Below the pieces are notes generated by a model. The model saw only the letters and a list, made by a program, of their open reading frames with translations, made no database searches and was not told where the DNA came from. DNA of 51,057 nt, from positions 1 through 51,057 of the forward strand of contig NZ_JBAKHX010000061.1 of NCBI RefSeq assembly GCF_036906915.1, written 5' to 3'. Source of the DNA: Phytohabitans sp036906915. Lineage in GTDB: Bacteria; Actinomycetota; Actinomycetes; Mycobacteriales; Micromonosporaceae. How positions within the stretch are numbered: position 1 is the stretch's first letter; each line of letters begins with the position of its first letter. Positions 24,985 through 33,464 of the stretch are shown here, piece after piece. A program made the position numbers and the translations under genes.

Positions 24985-26146
24985 CTTCGAGTCGTCCTTT
25001 GAGTACAGCAAGGTCAGCGCGGACGCGAGGAACCACATGACGTATGAGGCGACCAAGGTCGGCGCAGTAGACCGATGGATTACGGAAGCCCGTCTCTGCA
25101 CGGTACCGGTGCGGATAGTAGCCGCCACCGCATATCCGGTGCAGCGGACAGGCCAGACAATCATCGGAAAGTGCTTCCAGACCAATCTGACGGTCGAGGA
25201 TCGCGGGATGCCCCAACAACTCGTCGAGGCTGTGGGCAAAGACGTTCATGCCGGTGTCGACAGCGCCGGGGTACGTGGACCGCAGGGTGTCGATCTGCTC
25301 GTATGCGCCGTCAACGTCCACTACGACGGTCGCCACGGGGCTGATGCCGATCGTCTCAAGGCGGCTCGCGCCACCTAGCGCGAGGCTGATCACCTCTTCG
25401 AAAAAGCGGACACGCGTTTCCTGTACCGGCGCGTCGTACCACCGATCGAAGGCCGCGACCAACCAGTCGCCATAGGGCGTTTCCCCTGGTGGCGACCATC
25501 TCGGCGGGGGGCTCGTCCAGTTTCCATGCGGAAGCAGGAAGTCGATGGCGGGCGGGTGATACTGGATCAGATTGTCGAATGTGGATACTGGATCGTTGTC
25601 GAGATCCACGACACCGAGGATACCCGCGAAATGGTCCGGCCGAAGACTCAACGAGCGAAGAGCCCGGTCGACCGCGTCGTAGGAACTACGGCCGTTGGCG
25701 TACCGTCGATGCCGGTCGTTCGCCTGACGGTCTCCGTCCAGGCTAACGCCGATCCTGATGCCGGCCTGGCACAAGCGATCGATCGCATGATCGTCAAGCA
25801 GGACCCCGTTGGTCTGGATCGTAACGTCCACTATGGTCAGTGGCGCGACGGCGGCGCGCACCCGGTCGGCTGCGCTCACAAGAGCGGCCACGCCGACCAT
25901 CATCGGCTCCCCGCCGTGCAGCACGACGCGAACAGACCGGCTTGCACCGTCGACATGCTCTGCGATCCGCCGGCATACCTGATCCAGGACGCGGTCCGAC
26001 ATGGTCGAGTTAACCCCTCGCCAAGCCGTGTCGGCCATCTCGTACATGTAGCAGTAGTCGCAGGCCAAGTTGCACCGCGCGTGGAGCTTGAGTACGAACT
26101 CACGGAACGGCGTACGCCGACGATCGTGACCTCGTACCAGTGGCAC
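24944..26146 (-). CDS. fxsB: Radical SAM/SPASM peptide maturase FxsB
   Basis: This 400-residue radical SAM enzyme is predicted to modify the C-terminus of FxsA. Relatives in the Xye/Grr/Fxs group form three-residue cyclophanes (known for the group, not shown here). The 4Fe-4S motif CNLACDYC gives C25, C29 and C32. VVLHGGEPMMVG, VTIQTNGVLL and RIGVSLDGDRQANDRHRRYA are typical core strands. The SPASM region has DDCLACPLHRICGGGYYPHR and a late NPSVYC. GTG 26146 begins 2 bp after the fxsA stop; TTG 26167 inside fxsA is an alternative, and neither has a strong Shine-Dalgarno. The protein ends without the HEXXH extension often fused to FxsB. Confidence 0.88.
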   Translation of the reverse strand: MPLVRGHDRRRTPFREFVLKLHARCNLACDYCYMYEMADTAWRGVNSTMSDRVLDQVCRRIAEHVDGASRSVRVVLHGGEPMMVGVAALVSAADRVRAAVAPLTIVDVTIQTNGVLLDDHAIDRLCQAGIRIGVSLDGDRQANDRHRRYANGRSSYDAVDRALRSLSLRPDHFAGILGVVDLDNDPVSTFDNLIQYHPPAIDFLLPHGNWTSPPPRWSPPGETPYGDWLVAAFDRWYDAPVQETRVRFFEEVISLALGGASRLETIGISPVATVVVDVDGAYEQIDTLRSTYPGAVDTGMNVFAHSLDELLGHPAILDRQIGLEALSDDCLACPLHRICGGGYYPHRYRAETGFRNPSVYCADLGRLIRHVVPRVRADLAVLKGRLEDGTPDAGNDASPR

Positions 26147-26148
26147 CG

Positions 26149-26319
26149 CTACATGGCCGAATTCCAACCGGCGACCGCGTCCTGCGGCCGGTCAACGTCT
26201 TCCAAGATCCGGCGCACGGAATTAGCGACGACTGAACCGCCCAGCCTGGATAAGTCAGACAGACTGAGGCCACTCAGATCAACCAGCTCATGCTGGTTGT
26301 CGTCAACCGTTGCATCCAC
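26149..26319 (-). CDS. fxsA: FxSxx-COOH-type RiPP precursor FxsA, variant terminus WNSAM
   Basis: This small 56-residue precursor has the family's conserved leader ELVDLSGLSLSDLSRLG, then SVVANSVRRILEDV and DRPQDAVAG, before the C-terminal core. Family members normally end FxSxx; this one ends W52-N53-S54-A55-M56, so the aromatic first position is Trp. GTG 26319 is chosen because AGAGG lies 7 nt upstream. TTG 26343 would add eight residues with no similarity. It lies directly upstream of fxsB (2-bp gap). The mature product, if any is released, is unknown; in this system the peptide tail may instead act as a signal. Confidence 0.85.
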   Translation of the reverse strand: MDATVDDNQHELVDLSGLSLSDLSRLGGSVVANSVRRILEDVDRPQDAVAGWNSAM

Positions 26320-26345
26320 GCGGGCCCTCTTAAGTAAGCGCAAAC

Positions 26346-26351
26346 ATGATA
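26346..26351 (-). promoter_or_regulatory. Candidate -10 for fxsA operon
   Basis: TATCAT on the minus strand would place transcription start about 20 nt before the fxsA GTG, leaving room for the AGAGG ribosome site. A TGGACT about 15 nt further upstream is a weak -35. Confidence 0.4.
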
Positions 26352-26538
26352 AGTGTTCACGCCGCGAGTCCAGGGACCTTTGATATGGCGCCGCTTGAGG
26401 CTAGGGGACACGCGACATGACTTCAAGGAAACTTGGGCGTGTCGCGCGGGATTCTATCGCATTGGTCATTGGAGTACCACTGGCCCGGCCGCGCCAAAGC
26501 ACCCAAGTGCCGCCGATCGGGAATAGCAGGCACGGTGA

Positions 26539-26568
26539 TTACAGATCATGCCTGTTGCGTTGCATAAT
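26539..26568 (+). promoter_or_regulatory. Candidate promoter of the TrkA-N/RyR gene
   Basis: TTACAG (26539-26544) and CATAAT (26563-26568) are separated by 18 bp, about 45 bp before the GTG start. The 293-bp divergent gap also holds an inverted repeat CGCGACA/TGTCGCG (26411-26417 and 26440-26446). No gene is seen in the gap. Confidence 0.45.
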
Positions 26569-26612
26569 GTCATCATCACGCCCCGCTATCGGATGCGACC
26601 CGGAGCGTCGCC

Positions 26613-28343
26613 GTGGCTCAGCCGAACGACCCAATGCAGCATCGTCCCACCGTCGGCGCGCTCAGGCTCGGAATCACGGTGACGGCCATCGCGTCCCTGG
26701 TGCTCGGTTATCTAGGGCTCGACGTGTTCCTCAGCGACTCGGATCAATACGGCAGCCGGCCGATTGACCTCCTGTATTACGACATGCAGCTCTTCGTCCT
26801 CGGCTCTGACCCGCTGCAACAAGCCGGCCCGTACCCCGTCTCCCTAGAGATCGCCCGCTACACCGCACCGCTGGCCACCATCACGGCTCTCATGGAGGCC
26901 GCGCGGCTGCTCTTCGCCATGGAATTGCGTCGCCTTCGGGCCAGGCGCGCCCGGGGCCACGTCATCGTGTGTGGTGACACGTCGTTGGCCGGGATCCTCT
27001 CCCGCCGGCTTCACGCTTCAGGACGGCGAGTCGTGCACGTACGAGCACAGGCCATCGCCGTCTCGCCGAGCCCGTCGTATCCGTTGACCGTGGTTGGCGA
27101 CGCTCGCGACGCGAGCACCCTGAACGCCGCGGGGCTGAACCGAGCCACCGCTCTGTACGCCTGCTCGCACGAGAGCGCGACCAATATCGCCATCGGCTTG
27201 GCCGCTGGCCGCGAGCGCCGTCTCCATGGGCCGTCGCTGCCGATATACACGCATGTGCCGGATCCAGACCTTTGCTTGACGCTGCAGGCGAGGTACCTCG
27301 GACTGCCGAACCCGCCCGGGGCCCGACTCGACTTCTTCAACGTCGACGACCTGGCAGCCCGCAAGGTCTTTCTCGAAGATCCACTTGAGCCGGAAATCAG
27401 GCCACGGCAGTACATTCTGGTCGCTGGTACGACACCGTTTGGACAAGCCCTCGTCGTGGAGGCGACCCGACATTGGCGACGAAGGCTCGCCCCGGATCCA
27501 AGAACCGGCCTACGCATCGCGATCGTGGCGAGAAACGCCACCGAGACGCTCGCGAATCTCAGCCATCGCTACCCCTTTCTTCGACGCTCCTGCCAACTCG
27601 ACGCATACGACGCCGACCTGGTGGACATCCTGGCCACCGAACTCGACGAGACGCCCGACCGCGCCTACATCTGCTACGAGAACGAAGAACGCGCGCTCAA
27701 GGCCGCGCTGACGGCTGACCGGTACTGGCGCCGACGGAAGAACTGCGTGGTGGTGAGGTTGGACCAACTCGCGGATTTCTCCGATGACGGCGGCCTTGCC
27801 AGCCAACTACTCGACGACGGCCCGGCTCGGCTCCGCGTCTACGGAGTCCTGCGCGCAGCCTGCGATCCGGTGATGATCGCCGAGGATCTCGTGGAGCGGC
27901 TGGCCCGCGTCATTCACGACCGTTACCTGGTCGCGCGCTACTCACGCGGCGACACCGACAGCTCCAGCTCGGCGACCGTTTCGTGGGAACGGTTGCCTTT
28001 CGAGTTGCGGCAGACCAACCGGGCACAAGCGGAGGACATCGGCAGGAAATTGAGAGCGATCGGCTACGTGCTCGTGCCGCGGATGCGTGAGTCAGGAGGG
28101 GAGGGAAGCATGAGCGAGAGTGAGATCGAACGGCTGGCGATGATGGAGCACGAACGATGGTGCCTCGATCGCCTGGCGGCCGGGTGGCGGTACGGCGAAC
28201 CCCGCGATGACGCGCGCAAGGTGCATCCTGCGCTCTGCGACTGGAGCACGCTCCCCCCAGACATCCGGGAACGCAACCATGACGCGGTACGAGAAGTCCC
28301 TCTGATTCTCTCGGACGCTGGTTTCCAGCTGGTCCGGATCTGA
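26613..28343 (+). CDS. Two-TM TrkA-N (RCK-like) protein with C-terminal RyR domain
   Basis: The 576-residue membrane protein has TM helices at about 17-40 and 82-104. A TrkA-N Rossmann domain begins near 115 (GHVIVCGDTSLAGIL), with a second Rossmann-like unit near 265 (RQYILVAGTTPFGQAL). A ryanodine-receptor-type (RyR) domain occupies about 480-576 (FELRQTNRAQAEDIGRKL, MMEHERWCLDRLAAGWRYG, IRERNHDAVREVPLIL). It looks like a potassium channel regulator, but the loop between the helices has no TVGYGD-type filter, so it is probably not a K+ channel. The GTG start has CGGAG 7 nt upstream. It is divergent from fxsA and followed by a SLOG-like gene. RyR domains may bind ADP-ribose-type or other nucleotides; the ligand here is unknown. 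Confidence 0.82.
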   Translation: MAQPNDPMQHRPTVGALRLGITVTAIASLVLGYLGLDVFLSDSDQYGSRPIDLLYYDMQLFVLGSDPLQQAGPYPVSLEIARYTAPLATITALMEAARLLFAMELRRLRARRARGHVIVCGDTSLAGILSRRLHASGRRVVHVRAQAIAVSPSPSYPLTVVGDARDASTLNAAGLNRATALYACSHESATNIAIGLAAGRERRLHGPSLPIYTHVPDPDLCLTLQARYLGLPNPPGARLDFFNVDDLAARKVFLEDPLEPEIRPRQYILVAGTTPFGQALVVEATRHWRRRLAPDPRTGLRIAIVARNATETLANLSHRYPFLRRSCQLDAYDADLVDILATELDETPDRAYICYENEERALKAALTADRYWRRRKNCVVVRLDQLADFSDDGGLASQLLDDGPARLRVYGVLRAACDPVMIAEDLVERLARVIHDRYLVARYSRGDTDSSSSATVSWERLPFELRQTNRAQAEDIGRKLRAIGYVLVPRMRESGGEGSMSESEIERLAMMEHERWCLDRLAAGWRYGEPRDDARKVHPALCDWSTLPPDIRERNHDAVREVPLILSDAGFQLVRI

Positions 28344-28352
28344 GGAGAGCGG

Positions 28353-28835
28353 ATGGTGTCGATCGGTATCACCGGACACGTCCACCTGAGCGAAGCCTCA
28401 GAGCAACTGATCTTCGACGCGGTGGTCGAGGCGTTGCGCGAGTACGCCTTGGAGAGGCCGCACGGCATCACGTGCCTGGCGCGCGGCGCCGACCAGATCT
28501 TCGCCCGCGCGGTGGTCGCGCTGGGCGGCACGTTCGAGGTTGTACTGCCGGCACGCGACTATCGCCGGCGAATCGTCACTACCGAAGAGAGCCAGACCTT
28601 CGACCTGCTGTTGGAGCAGGCCAGCAGAGTGCGGATTTTGCGTGCACGGCACTCCGGGCGGCCGGCCTACGTCGCGGCCAGCAGGTACATGTTGAACCGA
28701 TCGACCCTGCTTTTCGCCGTCTGGGATGGGCAACCGACGAAAGGCCTTGGGGACACCGCTCACGTTGTGTCGCTCGCGGAGGAACGCGGCCTGCCGGTGA
28801 AGGTGTTGTGGCCAGCCGGCGCCGGCCGCCGGTAG
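28353..28835 (+). CDS. SLOG-like Rossmann-fold protein
   Basis: The 160-residue protein starts with SIGITGHVHLSE, then CLARGADQIFARAVVALGG, FEVVLPARDY and FAVWDGQPTKGLGDTAHVV. These are the GxxGxR-like and GADxxxA elements of the SLOG/DprA-LOG nucleotide-binding group. It lies 9 bp after the RyR gene with its own GGAG site, so the two are co-expressed. SLOG proteins are known in nucleotide-based signalling and conflict systems as sensors or producers of nucleotide ligands. Here it may be the partner of the RyR protein. The exact SLOG subfamily was not determined. Confidence 0.7.
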   Translation: MVSIGITGHVHLSEASEQLIFDAVVEALREYALERPHGITCLARGADQIFARAVVALGGTFEVVLPARDYRRRIVTTEESQTFDLLLEQASRVRILRARHSGRPAYVAASRYMLNRSTLLFAVWDGQPTKGLGDTAHVVSLAEERGLPVKVLWPAGAGRR

Positions 28836-28871
28836 GCGGCAAACCGCGGCCGCCCGGATAGCGTTGGGTCC

Positions 28872-29651
28872 ATGGCTTTGATCTTCATCACGGGGGCTTC
28901 GGACGGATTGGGGCGCGCGCTGGCGACGGCGCTCGCCGAGCAGGGCCACCACCTCATCGTGCACGGGCGAAACGCGGCACGCCTGGCCGATGTCGCCGCG
29001 CGGACCGGCGCCACGCCGATCCTGGCCGACCTTTCATCGCTGGCAGAGGTGCGCCGGCTGGCCGACGCCGTGCCGGACGGGCTCGACGTGCTGGTCAACA
29101 ACGCGGGCGTCGGCTTTGGCGCGCCCGGCGCCGACCGCGAACTGTCCGCCGACGGGTACGAGCTGCGGCTCGCCGTCAACTACCTGGCCCCGTACCTGCT
29201 GACCAGGCAGTTGCTGCCCCGCATGGTGCGCGACACGCCGGCCCGGATCGTCAACGTGGCGTCCGTCGGCCAGCGCCCGTTCGACCTCGCCGACCCGATG
29301 CTGGAACGCGGCTACGACGGCGTCGAGGCGTACCGCCGGTCGAAGCTGGCACTGATCGCCCACACCTTCGACCTTGCCGAGGAGCTGGCCGGCACGCTGA
29401 TAACGGCTAACTGCCTGCATCCCGCCTCGCTGATGCCGACCACGATGGTGCGCGAGGCCGGCTGGGGCGAGATCGACACGCTTGAGAAGGGGCTGCGGGC
29501 CACGCTGCGGCTGGTCGTGGATCCGGAGCTGACCGCGGTCACCGGTCGGTACTTCGACGGCGAGCGGGAGGCGCGGGCGCTCGACCAGGCGTACGACCCA
29601 GAGTTCCGTAAGCGGCTGCGCGAACTCACCGAATCTCTGATAGGCAGATGA
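28872..29651 (+). CDS. Short-chain dehydrogenase/reductase
   Basis: This 259-residue classical SDR has the cofactor motif ITGASDGLGRALA, HGRN after beta 2 (NADP-like), NNAGVG, a catalytic Ser in IVNVASVGQ, and YRRSK as the active-site Tyr/Lys. The substrate is unknown. TAGCGT (28859-28864) is 7 nt before the ATG and no Shine-Dalgarno is seen, so it appears leaderless. The downstream VOC gene overlaps its stop by ATGA. The SDR is not obviously linked to the SLOG gene 36 bp upstream. Confidence 0.88.
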   Translation: MALIFITGASDGLGRALATALAEQGHHLIVHGRNAARLADVAARTGATPILADLSSLAEVRRLADAVPDGLDVLVNNAGVGFGAPGADRELSADGYELRLAVNYLAPYLLTRQLLPRMVRDTPARIVNVASVGQRPFDLADPMLERGYDGVEAYRRSKLALIAHTFDLAEELAGTLITANCLHPASLMPTTMVREAGWGEIDTLEKGLRATLRLVVDPELTAVTGRYFDGEREARALDQAYDPEFRKRLRELTESLIGR

Positions 29652-30028
29652 CTATGCCCAGCTTCACGCTATCCGGCGTCGTGCTCGGTGCGCCGAAGGC
29701 CCGCGACCTCGCCGACTTCTACCACCGGCTGCTCGGCTGGCCCTTCGGCGACGACGCTGACGACTGGTCGACGCTGATCCCGCCGGGCGGCGGGACGAAG
29801 CTGTCGTTTCAGACCGAGGCCGACCACGTGCCGCCGGCGTGGCCTGCCGGTCCCGGCGACCAGCAGATGATGGCGCACCTCGACATCCGCGTCGACGACC
29901 TGGAGACGGCGGGCGCGCACGCGGTGGCATGCGGGGCGCGGCTGGCGAAGTACCAGCCGCAGGAGGACGTCCGGGTGTACCTCGACCCCGCCGGGCACCC
30001 CTTCTGCCTGTTCCTCCCGGGCGCTTAG
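29648..30028 (+). CDS. VOC-superfamily (glyoxalase-like) protein
   Basis: This 126-residue protein has one vicinal-oxygen-chelate domain: VVLGAPKARDLADFYHRLLGWP, MAHLDIRVDDLETA and VYLDPAGHPFCLFLPG. Candidate metal residues are His in AHLDI and the C-terminal region. The reaction cannot be assigned. It is translationally coupled to the SDR (ATGA) and converges with the cupin gene, overlapping its 3' end by 4 bp. Confidence 0.82.
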   Translation: MTMPSFTLSGVVLGAPKARDLADFYHRLLGWPFGDDADDWSTLIPPGGGTKLSFQTEADHVPPAWPAGPGDQQMMAHLDIRVDDLETAGAHAVACGARLAKYQPQEDVRVYLDPAGHPFCLFLPGA

Positions 30029-30417
30029 CTGGCCGGCGGCTCGTCCTTGCCGGCCTCTTCCAGGGCGTCGGCCTCTTCCTTGGTGTGGTGCACCGCGTCG
30101 GGAGCGTGCTCGGGCGGCCCGTAGACGGTGTAGAGGACCAGTGGGTTCGGGCCGGTGTTGACGAAGTTGTGCTTGGTGCCGGCGGGCACTGCCACCAGGT
30201 CGCCCTGCGCCACCTTCTTGGTCCTACCGGCCACACGGGCCTCTCCGACCCCGCTGACGAAGGTCAGGATCTGGTCGACGTCGTCGTGGACCTCCTCGCC
30301 GATCTCGCCGCCGGGCGGGATAGTCATGATCACAAGCTGTGAGTGTTTTCCGGTCCACAGCACCTGCCGGAAATCCGGGTTCTGCTCGGCGACGGTCGCG
30401 ATCGTGAAGTGCTCCAT
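30025..30417 (-). CDS. Small cupin-domain protein
   Basis: The 130-residue single cupin has motif 1 in TIPPGGEIGEEVHDDVDQIL and motif 2 in AVPAGTKHNFVNTG, followed by a charged Glu/Lys/Ala-rich tail (HHTKEEADALEEAGKDE). VLWTGKHSQLVIM is typical of a widespread actinobacterial cupin family of unknown function. ATG 30417 is where family similarity starts; ATG 30450 with AAGG upstream is an alternative. It is divergent from the potassium channel gene. Confidence 0.8.
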   Translation of the reverse strand: MEHFTIATVAEQNPDFRQVLWTGKHSQLVIMTIPPGGEIGEEVHDDVDQILTFVSGVGEARVAGRTKKVAQGDLVAVPAGTKHNFVNTGPNPLVLYTVYGPPEHAPDAVHHTKEEADALEEAGKDEPPAS

Positions 30418-30493
30418 GGGCGGTTGATACCCAGCGGCGCCCCTGGACATGCCTTGCCCACTATGGTGTAAGCGTGCCGGCACGAGGACTTTT

Positions 30494-31513
30494 GTGATCC
30501 ACCTACCCAGCACCAAGCGCGGGCCGCTGCGGGCACTCACGCTGCGCCTGCTCGCGGCCCTGACCCTGGTGTTCCTCATCGTCTTCGTGGTCTACCTCGA
30601 CCGCGACGGGTACCGGGACGGCGACGACCCGAGCGGTTTGTCCCTGCTCGACTGCTTTTACTACACGGTGGTGTCGCTGTCGACGACCGGCTACGGCGAC
30701 ATCACGCCGGTAACGCCTCAGGCCCGGCTGGTGAACGTCCTCGTGGTCACGCCAGCGCGAGTACTGTTCCTGATCATCCTGGTCGGCACCACACTGGAGG
30801 TGCTGACCGAGCAGTACCGCACGAGCGCACGCCTTTCACGGTGGAGAAGGATATTGAAGGACCACGTCATCGTCTGTGGGTACGGGACGAAGGGGCGCAG
30901 CGCCGTGGGCGCACTGCGGGAAAGTGGCTTCGACGTCAGGCGCATCGTGGTGGTCGAGTCCGACCGCGCGGCGGTGCGGCGCGCTGCCGCTGACGGCTTC
31001 GTCGCCATCGAGGGATCGGCCACCCAGGCATCGGTACTGATGGACGCGCACATCAAGGACGCCAAGTCGGTCATTGTCGCGACCGACACCGATGAGGCAT
31101 CGGTACTGGTCACGCTCACCGCCCGGCAGCTCACGGCCGGCAAGGTGCGCATCATCGCGGCGGCCCGAGAGGCGGAGAACGCCCCGCTGCTCAAGCAGAG
31201 CGGCGCGCACCAGGTGATCGTCTCGTCGGCGACGGCCGGACGTCTGCTCGGCCTCTCCACGTCGGCGCCGCCGCTGATCGACGTGGTGGAAGACCTGCTG
31301 ACCCCTGGTGCGGGCATGGCGCTGGCGCTGCGCTCGGCGACCCGCGACGAGGTGGGGCGCTCGCCGCGCGAGGTCGCCGAGCCGGTCATCGCGCTGGTGC
31401 GACTGGGCCGGATCATCTCCCTGTCCACGCCCGAGAGCACGAAGATCGAGACCGGCGACCTGCTCGTATACGTCCGCGACGACCGCCCGAGCCCCGTGAC
31501 CGTCCCGGCCTAG
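30494..31513 (+). CDS. Two-TM potassium channel with TrkA-N/TrkA-C (RCK) domains
   Basis: This 339-residue Kch/MthK-type channel has TM1 at about 14-34, a pore helix with selectivity filter TTGYGD (64-69), TM2 at about 82-102, a TrkA-N Rossmann domain from about 120 (HVIVCGYGTKGRSAVGALRE) and a TrkA-C domain at the C-terminus (SPREVAEPVIALVRLG). GTG 30494 has GAGGA 5 nt upstream; an earlier in-frame ATG at 30449 gives an unlikely hydrophilic extension. It ends 7 bp before the convergent VWA gene. Unlike the RyR protein near 26613, it keeps a complete filter and should conduct K+. Confidence 0.9.
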   Translation: MIHLPSTKRGPLRALTLRLLAALTLVFLIVFVVYLDRDGYRDGDDPSGLSLLDCFYYTVVSLSTTGYGDITPVTPQARLVNVLVVTPARVLFLIILVGTTLEVLTEQYRTSARLSRWRRILKDHVIVCGYGTKGRSAVGALRESGFDVRRIVVVESDRAAVRRAAADGFVAIEGSATQASVLMDAHIKDAKSVIVATDTDEASVLVTLTARQLTAGKVRIIAAAREAENAPLLKQSGAHQVIVSSATAGRLLGLSTSAPPLIDVVEDLLTPGAGMALALRSATRDEVGRSPREVAEPVIALVRLGRIISLSTPESTKIETGDLLVYVRDDRPSPVTVPA

Positions 31514-31520
31514 CCGGTCG

Positions 31521-33464
31521 TCACGACCGTTGCCGGCCGCGGCGCGCGCGGATGTAGTCCGAGACCACGTATCGACCCAGGTCCTCCGCGTCGGGCATGA
31601 ACACCCTGCCGCCCGAGCGCCGCGCCACGGCATCGACGAAGCGCCGCAGCGCCTCGTCCTCGCCAAGCATGAAGAGGTTGAGCGTGGCGCCGTACCGGGT
31701 CAGGTGGTCGACCTCGGTGATCGTGGCCTCGATCGTCTCGCGCAGGGGCGGCCAGTGGAAGACCGCCTCGCCCTCGGCTTCAAGGTGGGCGGTCGGCTCG
31801 CCGTCGGTCACCACCAGCACAACCGGCTCAGACCCGGAGTGCTTGCGCAGGTGCCGTCCGGCCAACATGAGCGCGTGGTGCAGGTTGGTGCCCTGCACGT
31901 AGTCGGGGTCGACGGCGGCCAGCTCGGTGGGGGTCAGCGGCATGGCATACCGGCCAAAGCCGACGATCTGCAGCGCGTCCTGCGGAAACTTCGTGGCGAC
32001 CAGGTGCGACAGCGCGAGCGCGGTCTGCTTCATCGGCCCCCATCGGCCGTCGGCGACCATCGAGAACGACAGGTCGACGCAGAGCGCGACGGCCGCTGAT
32101 GCCCGCCGCTCGGTCTCGATCACCTCGAAGTCGTCGACGGTCAGCTCGACCGGCACGCCTCCCCCGCTGCGGCGTACCGCGTTGCCGACCGTGCGCACGA
32201 CGTCGATGGGCTGCTCGTCGCCGTATGCCCAGGCCCGCGACGCGCCGGTGGTCTCGCCCGCGGCCCCGGCGTCGCGCAGGTCGTGCTCCCCGCGCCGGCG
32301 GCCGGAGAGGTCGGCGAACACCGTGCGCAGCGCCGTGGCGCCGAGCCGGCGCAGCGCCTTCGGGCTCAGGGTCAGCCCGTCGGCGCCCCGGGTCACCCAG
32401 CCCTGCCGGCGCAGCTCCCGCTCCAGTTCCTGGAGCCGGCGCACATCGCTGGCCGCGTCGCGGCCCAGGATGCGCTCGACGGACTCCACGTCGACGTCGT
32501 CGAGAGTGGCGCCCGGGTGTTCCTGGCCCAGCTGGTCTAGCAGGTCGTCGAGGTCACCGATCTCCGCCAGGGCGCCGGCCGCCTCGCCGTACCCGAGTCC
32601 CTCCTTGCCGCGGACCTGAGCCCGCCGATCCCAGGCCAGCTCTGGGCGGAGCGTGCGGAGGTTTGCCGTCAGGCGGGCCATCTCGCCGGCAAGGCCGGCG
32701 TTGCCGAGCGCCTGCGCCATGAGCCGGGACAGCTCCTCCTGCTGCTGCGGGGACAGGGAACGCATCAGCCGCTCGCCGGCCGCCGCCCGCCGGGCGAGCG
32801 CGTCGACCAGCTCGTCGACCGTGGCCGGCTTTTCCGGGAAGAAGTCGCCGTGCCGCCGCATGAACTCGGCGAACGTGTCGGTGGTGTCCTCGCCCCGGGC
32901 GTGCCGGTCGAGCAGGCCGTTGAGGTCGTGGAGCATCTCGGCCATCCGCTGCTGGGCGGCCGGGTCGCTGAGCCCTTCGCGGAGGCCGGCGAAGCGCTGC
33001 TCCAGTACCTCGTCGCGCAGCCCGTCGAGGATCTGCTGGTAGAGGCCGCGGGCCTCGTCGCTGGCCCAGTCGTACTCGGACAGCTCCTCGACGGCCCGGG
33101 CGGTCGACCGGGGCAGGTTGTCGAGGCGCGCCTCGGCGAATCGGGCCTCGTCGCCCGGGCGCCGGGACAGCTCGTCGCGCTCGGCGGCGAGGGCCTGGTC
33201 GAGCAGCGCCTGGGAGCGGGTGACCGCACCGTCGAGATTGCCCCGGCGCATCGCCTCGCGGCGCAGCCGCCGGGCGCGGGCGGCCAGTTCGTCGAGGCCG
33301 CGGCCACCGTCGGGCCCGCGCCGGAGCAGGTTGCGCAGCGCGTCGCGCAGGCTGCCGCCGCCAAGCACCTCGGAACCGACCCGGTCTACGGCGGCGCGCA
33401 CGTCGTAGGGCGGCGCGAGCGGATCGGGCCCGCCACGCCACGCGCCGTACCGGTACCGGTTCAC
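31521..33464 (-). CDS. VWA-domain protein paired with MoxR ATPase
   Basis: The 647-residue soluble protein has a long charged helical N-terminal part (about 1-410) and a C-terminal von Willebrand A domain (about 440-620). The MIDAS motif is ALCVDLSFSMVADG (DxSxS), with a Thr in QGTNLHHAL and the Asp in VVTDGEP. It overlaps the upstream ATPase gene by ATGA. MoxR-VWA pairs are known as chaperone-like systems for metal-cofactor insertion or complex assembly. The client is unknown here. Confidence 0.85.
   Translation of the reverse strand: MNRYRYGAWRGGPDPLAPPYDVRAAVDRVGSEVLGGGSLRDALRNLLRRGPDGGRGLDELAARARRLRREAMRRGNLDGAVTRSQALLDQALAAERDELSRRPGDEARFAEARLDNLPRSTARAVEELSEYDWASDEARGLYQQILDGLRDEVLEQRFAGLREGLSDPAAQQRMAEMLHDLNGLLDRHARGEDTTDTFAEFMRRHGDFFPEKPATVDELVDALARRAAAGERLMRSLSPQQQEELSRLMAQALGNAGLAGEMARLTANLRTLRPELAWDRRAQVRGKEGLGYGEAAGALAEIGDLDDLLDQLGQEHPGATLDDVDVESVERILGRDAASDVRRLQELERELRRQGWVTRGADGLTLSPKALRRLGATALRTVFADLSGRRRGEHDLRDAGAAGETTGASRAWAYGDEQPIDVVRTVGNAVRRSGGGVPVELTVDDFEVIETERRASAAVALCVDLSFSMVADGRWGPMKQTALALSHLVATKFPQDALQIVGFGRYAMPLTPTELAAVDPDYVQGTNLHHALMLAGRHLRKHSGSEPVVLVVTDGEPTAHLEAEGEAVFHWPPLRETIEATITEVDHLTRYGATLNLFMLGEDEALRRFVDAVARRSGGRVFMPDAEDLGRYVVSDYIRARRGRQRS

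Noticed and set aside
26411..26446. Inverted repeat CGCGACA/TGTCGCG as a terminator
   Set aside because: It lies between divergent genes and has a 22-nt loop, so a terminator role makes no sense; an operator is possible but weak.
26613..28343. Calling the RyR gene a potassium channel
   Set aside because: The loop between its two TM helices has no TVGYGD-like filter. Only the gene at 30494 has one (TTGYGD).
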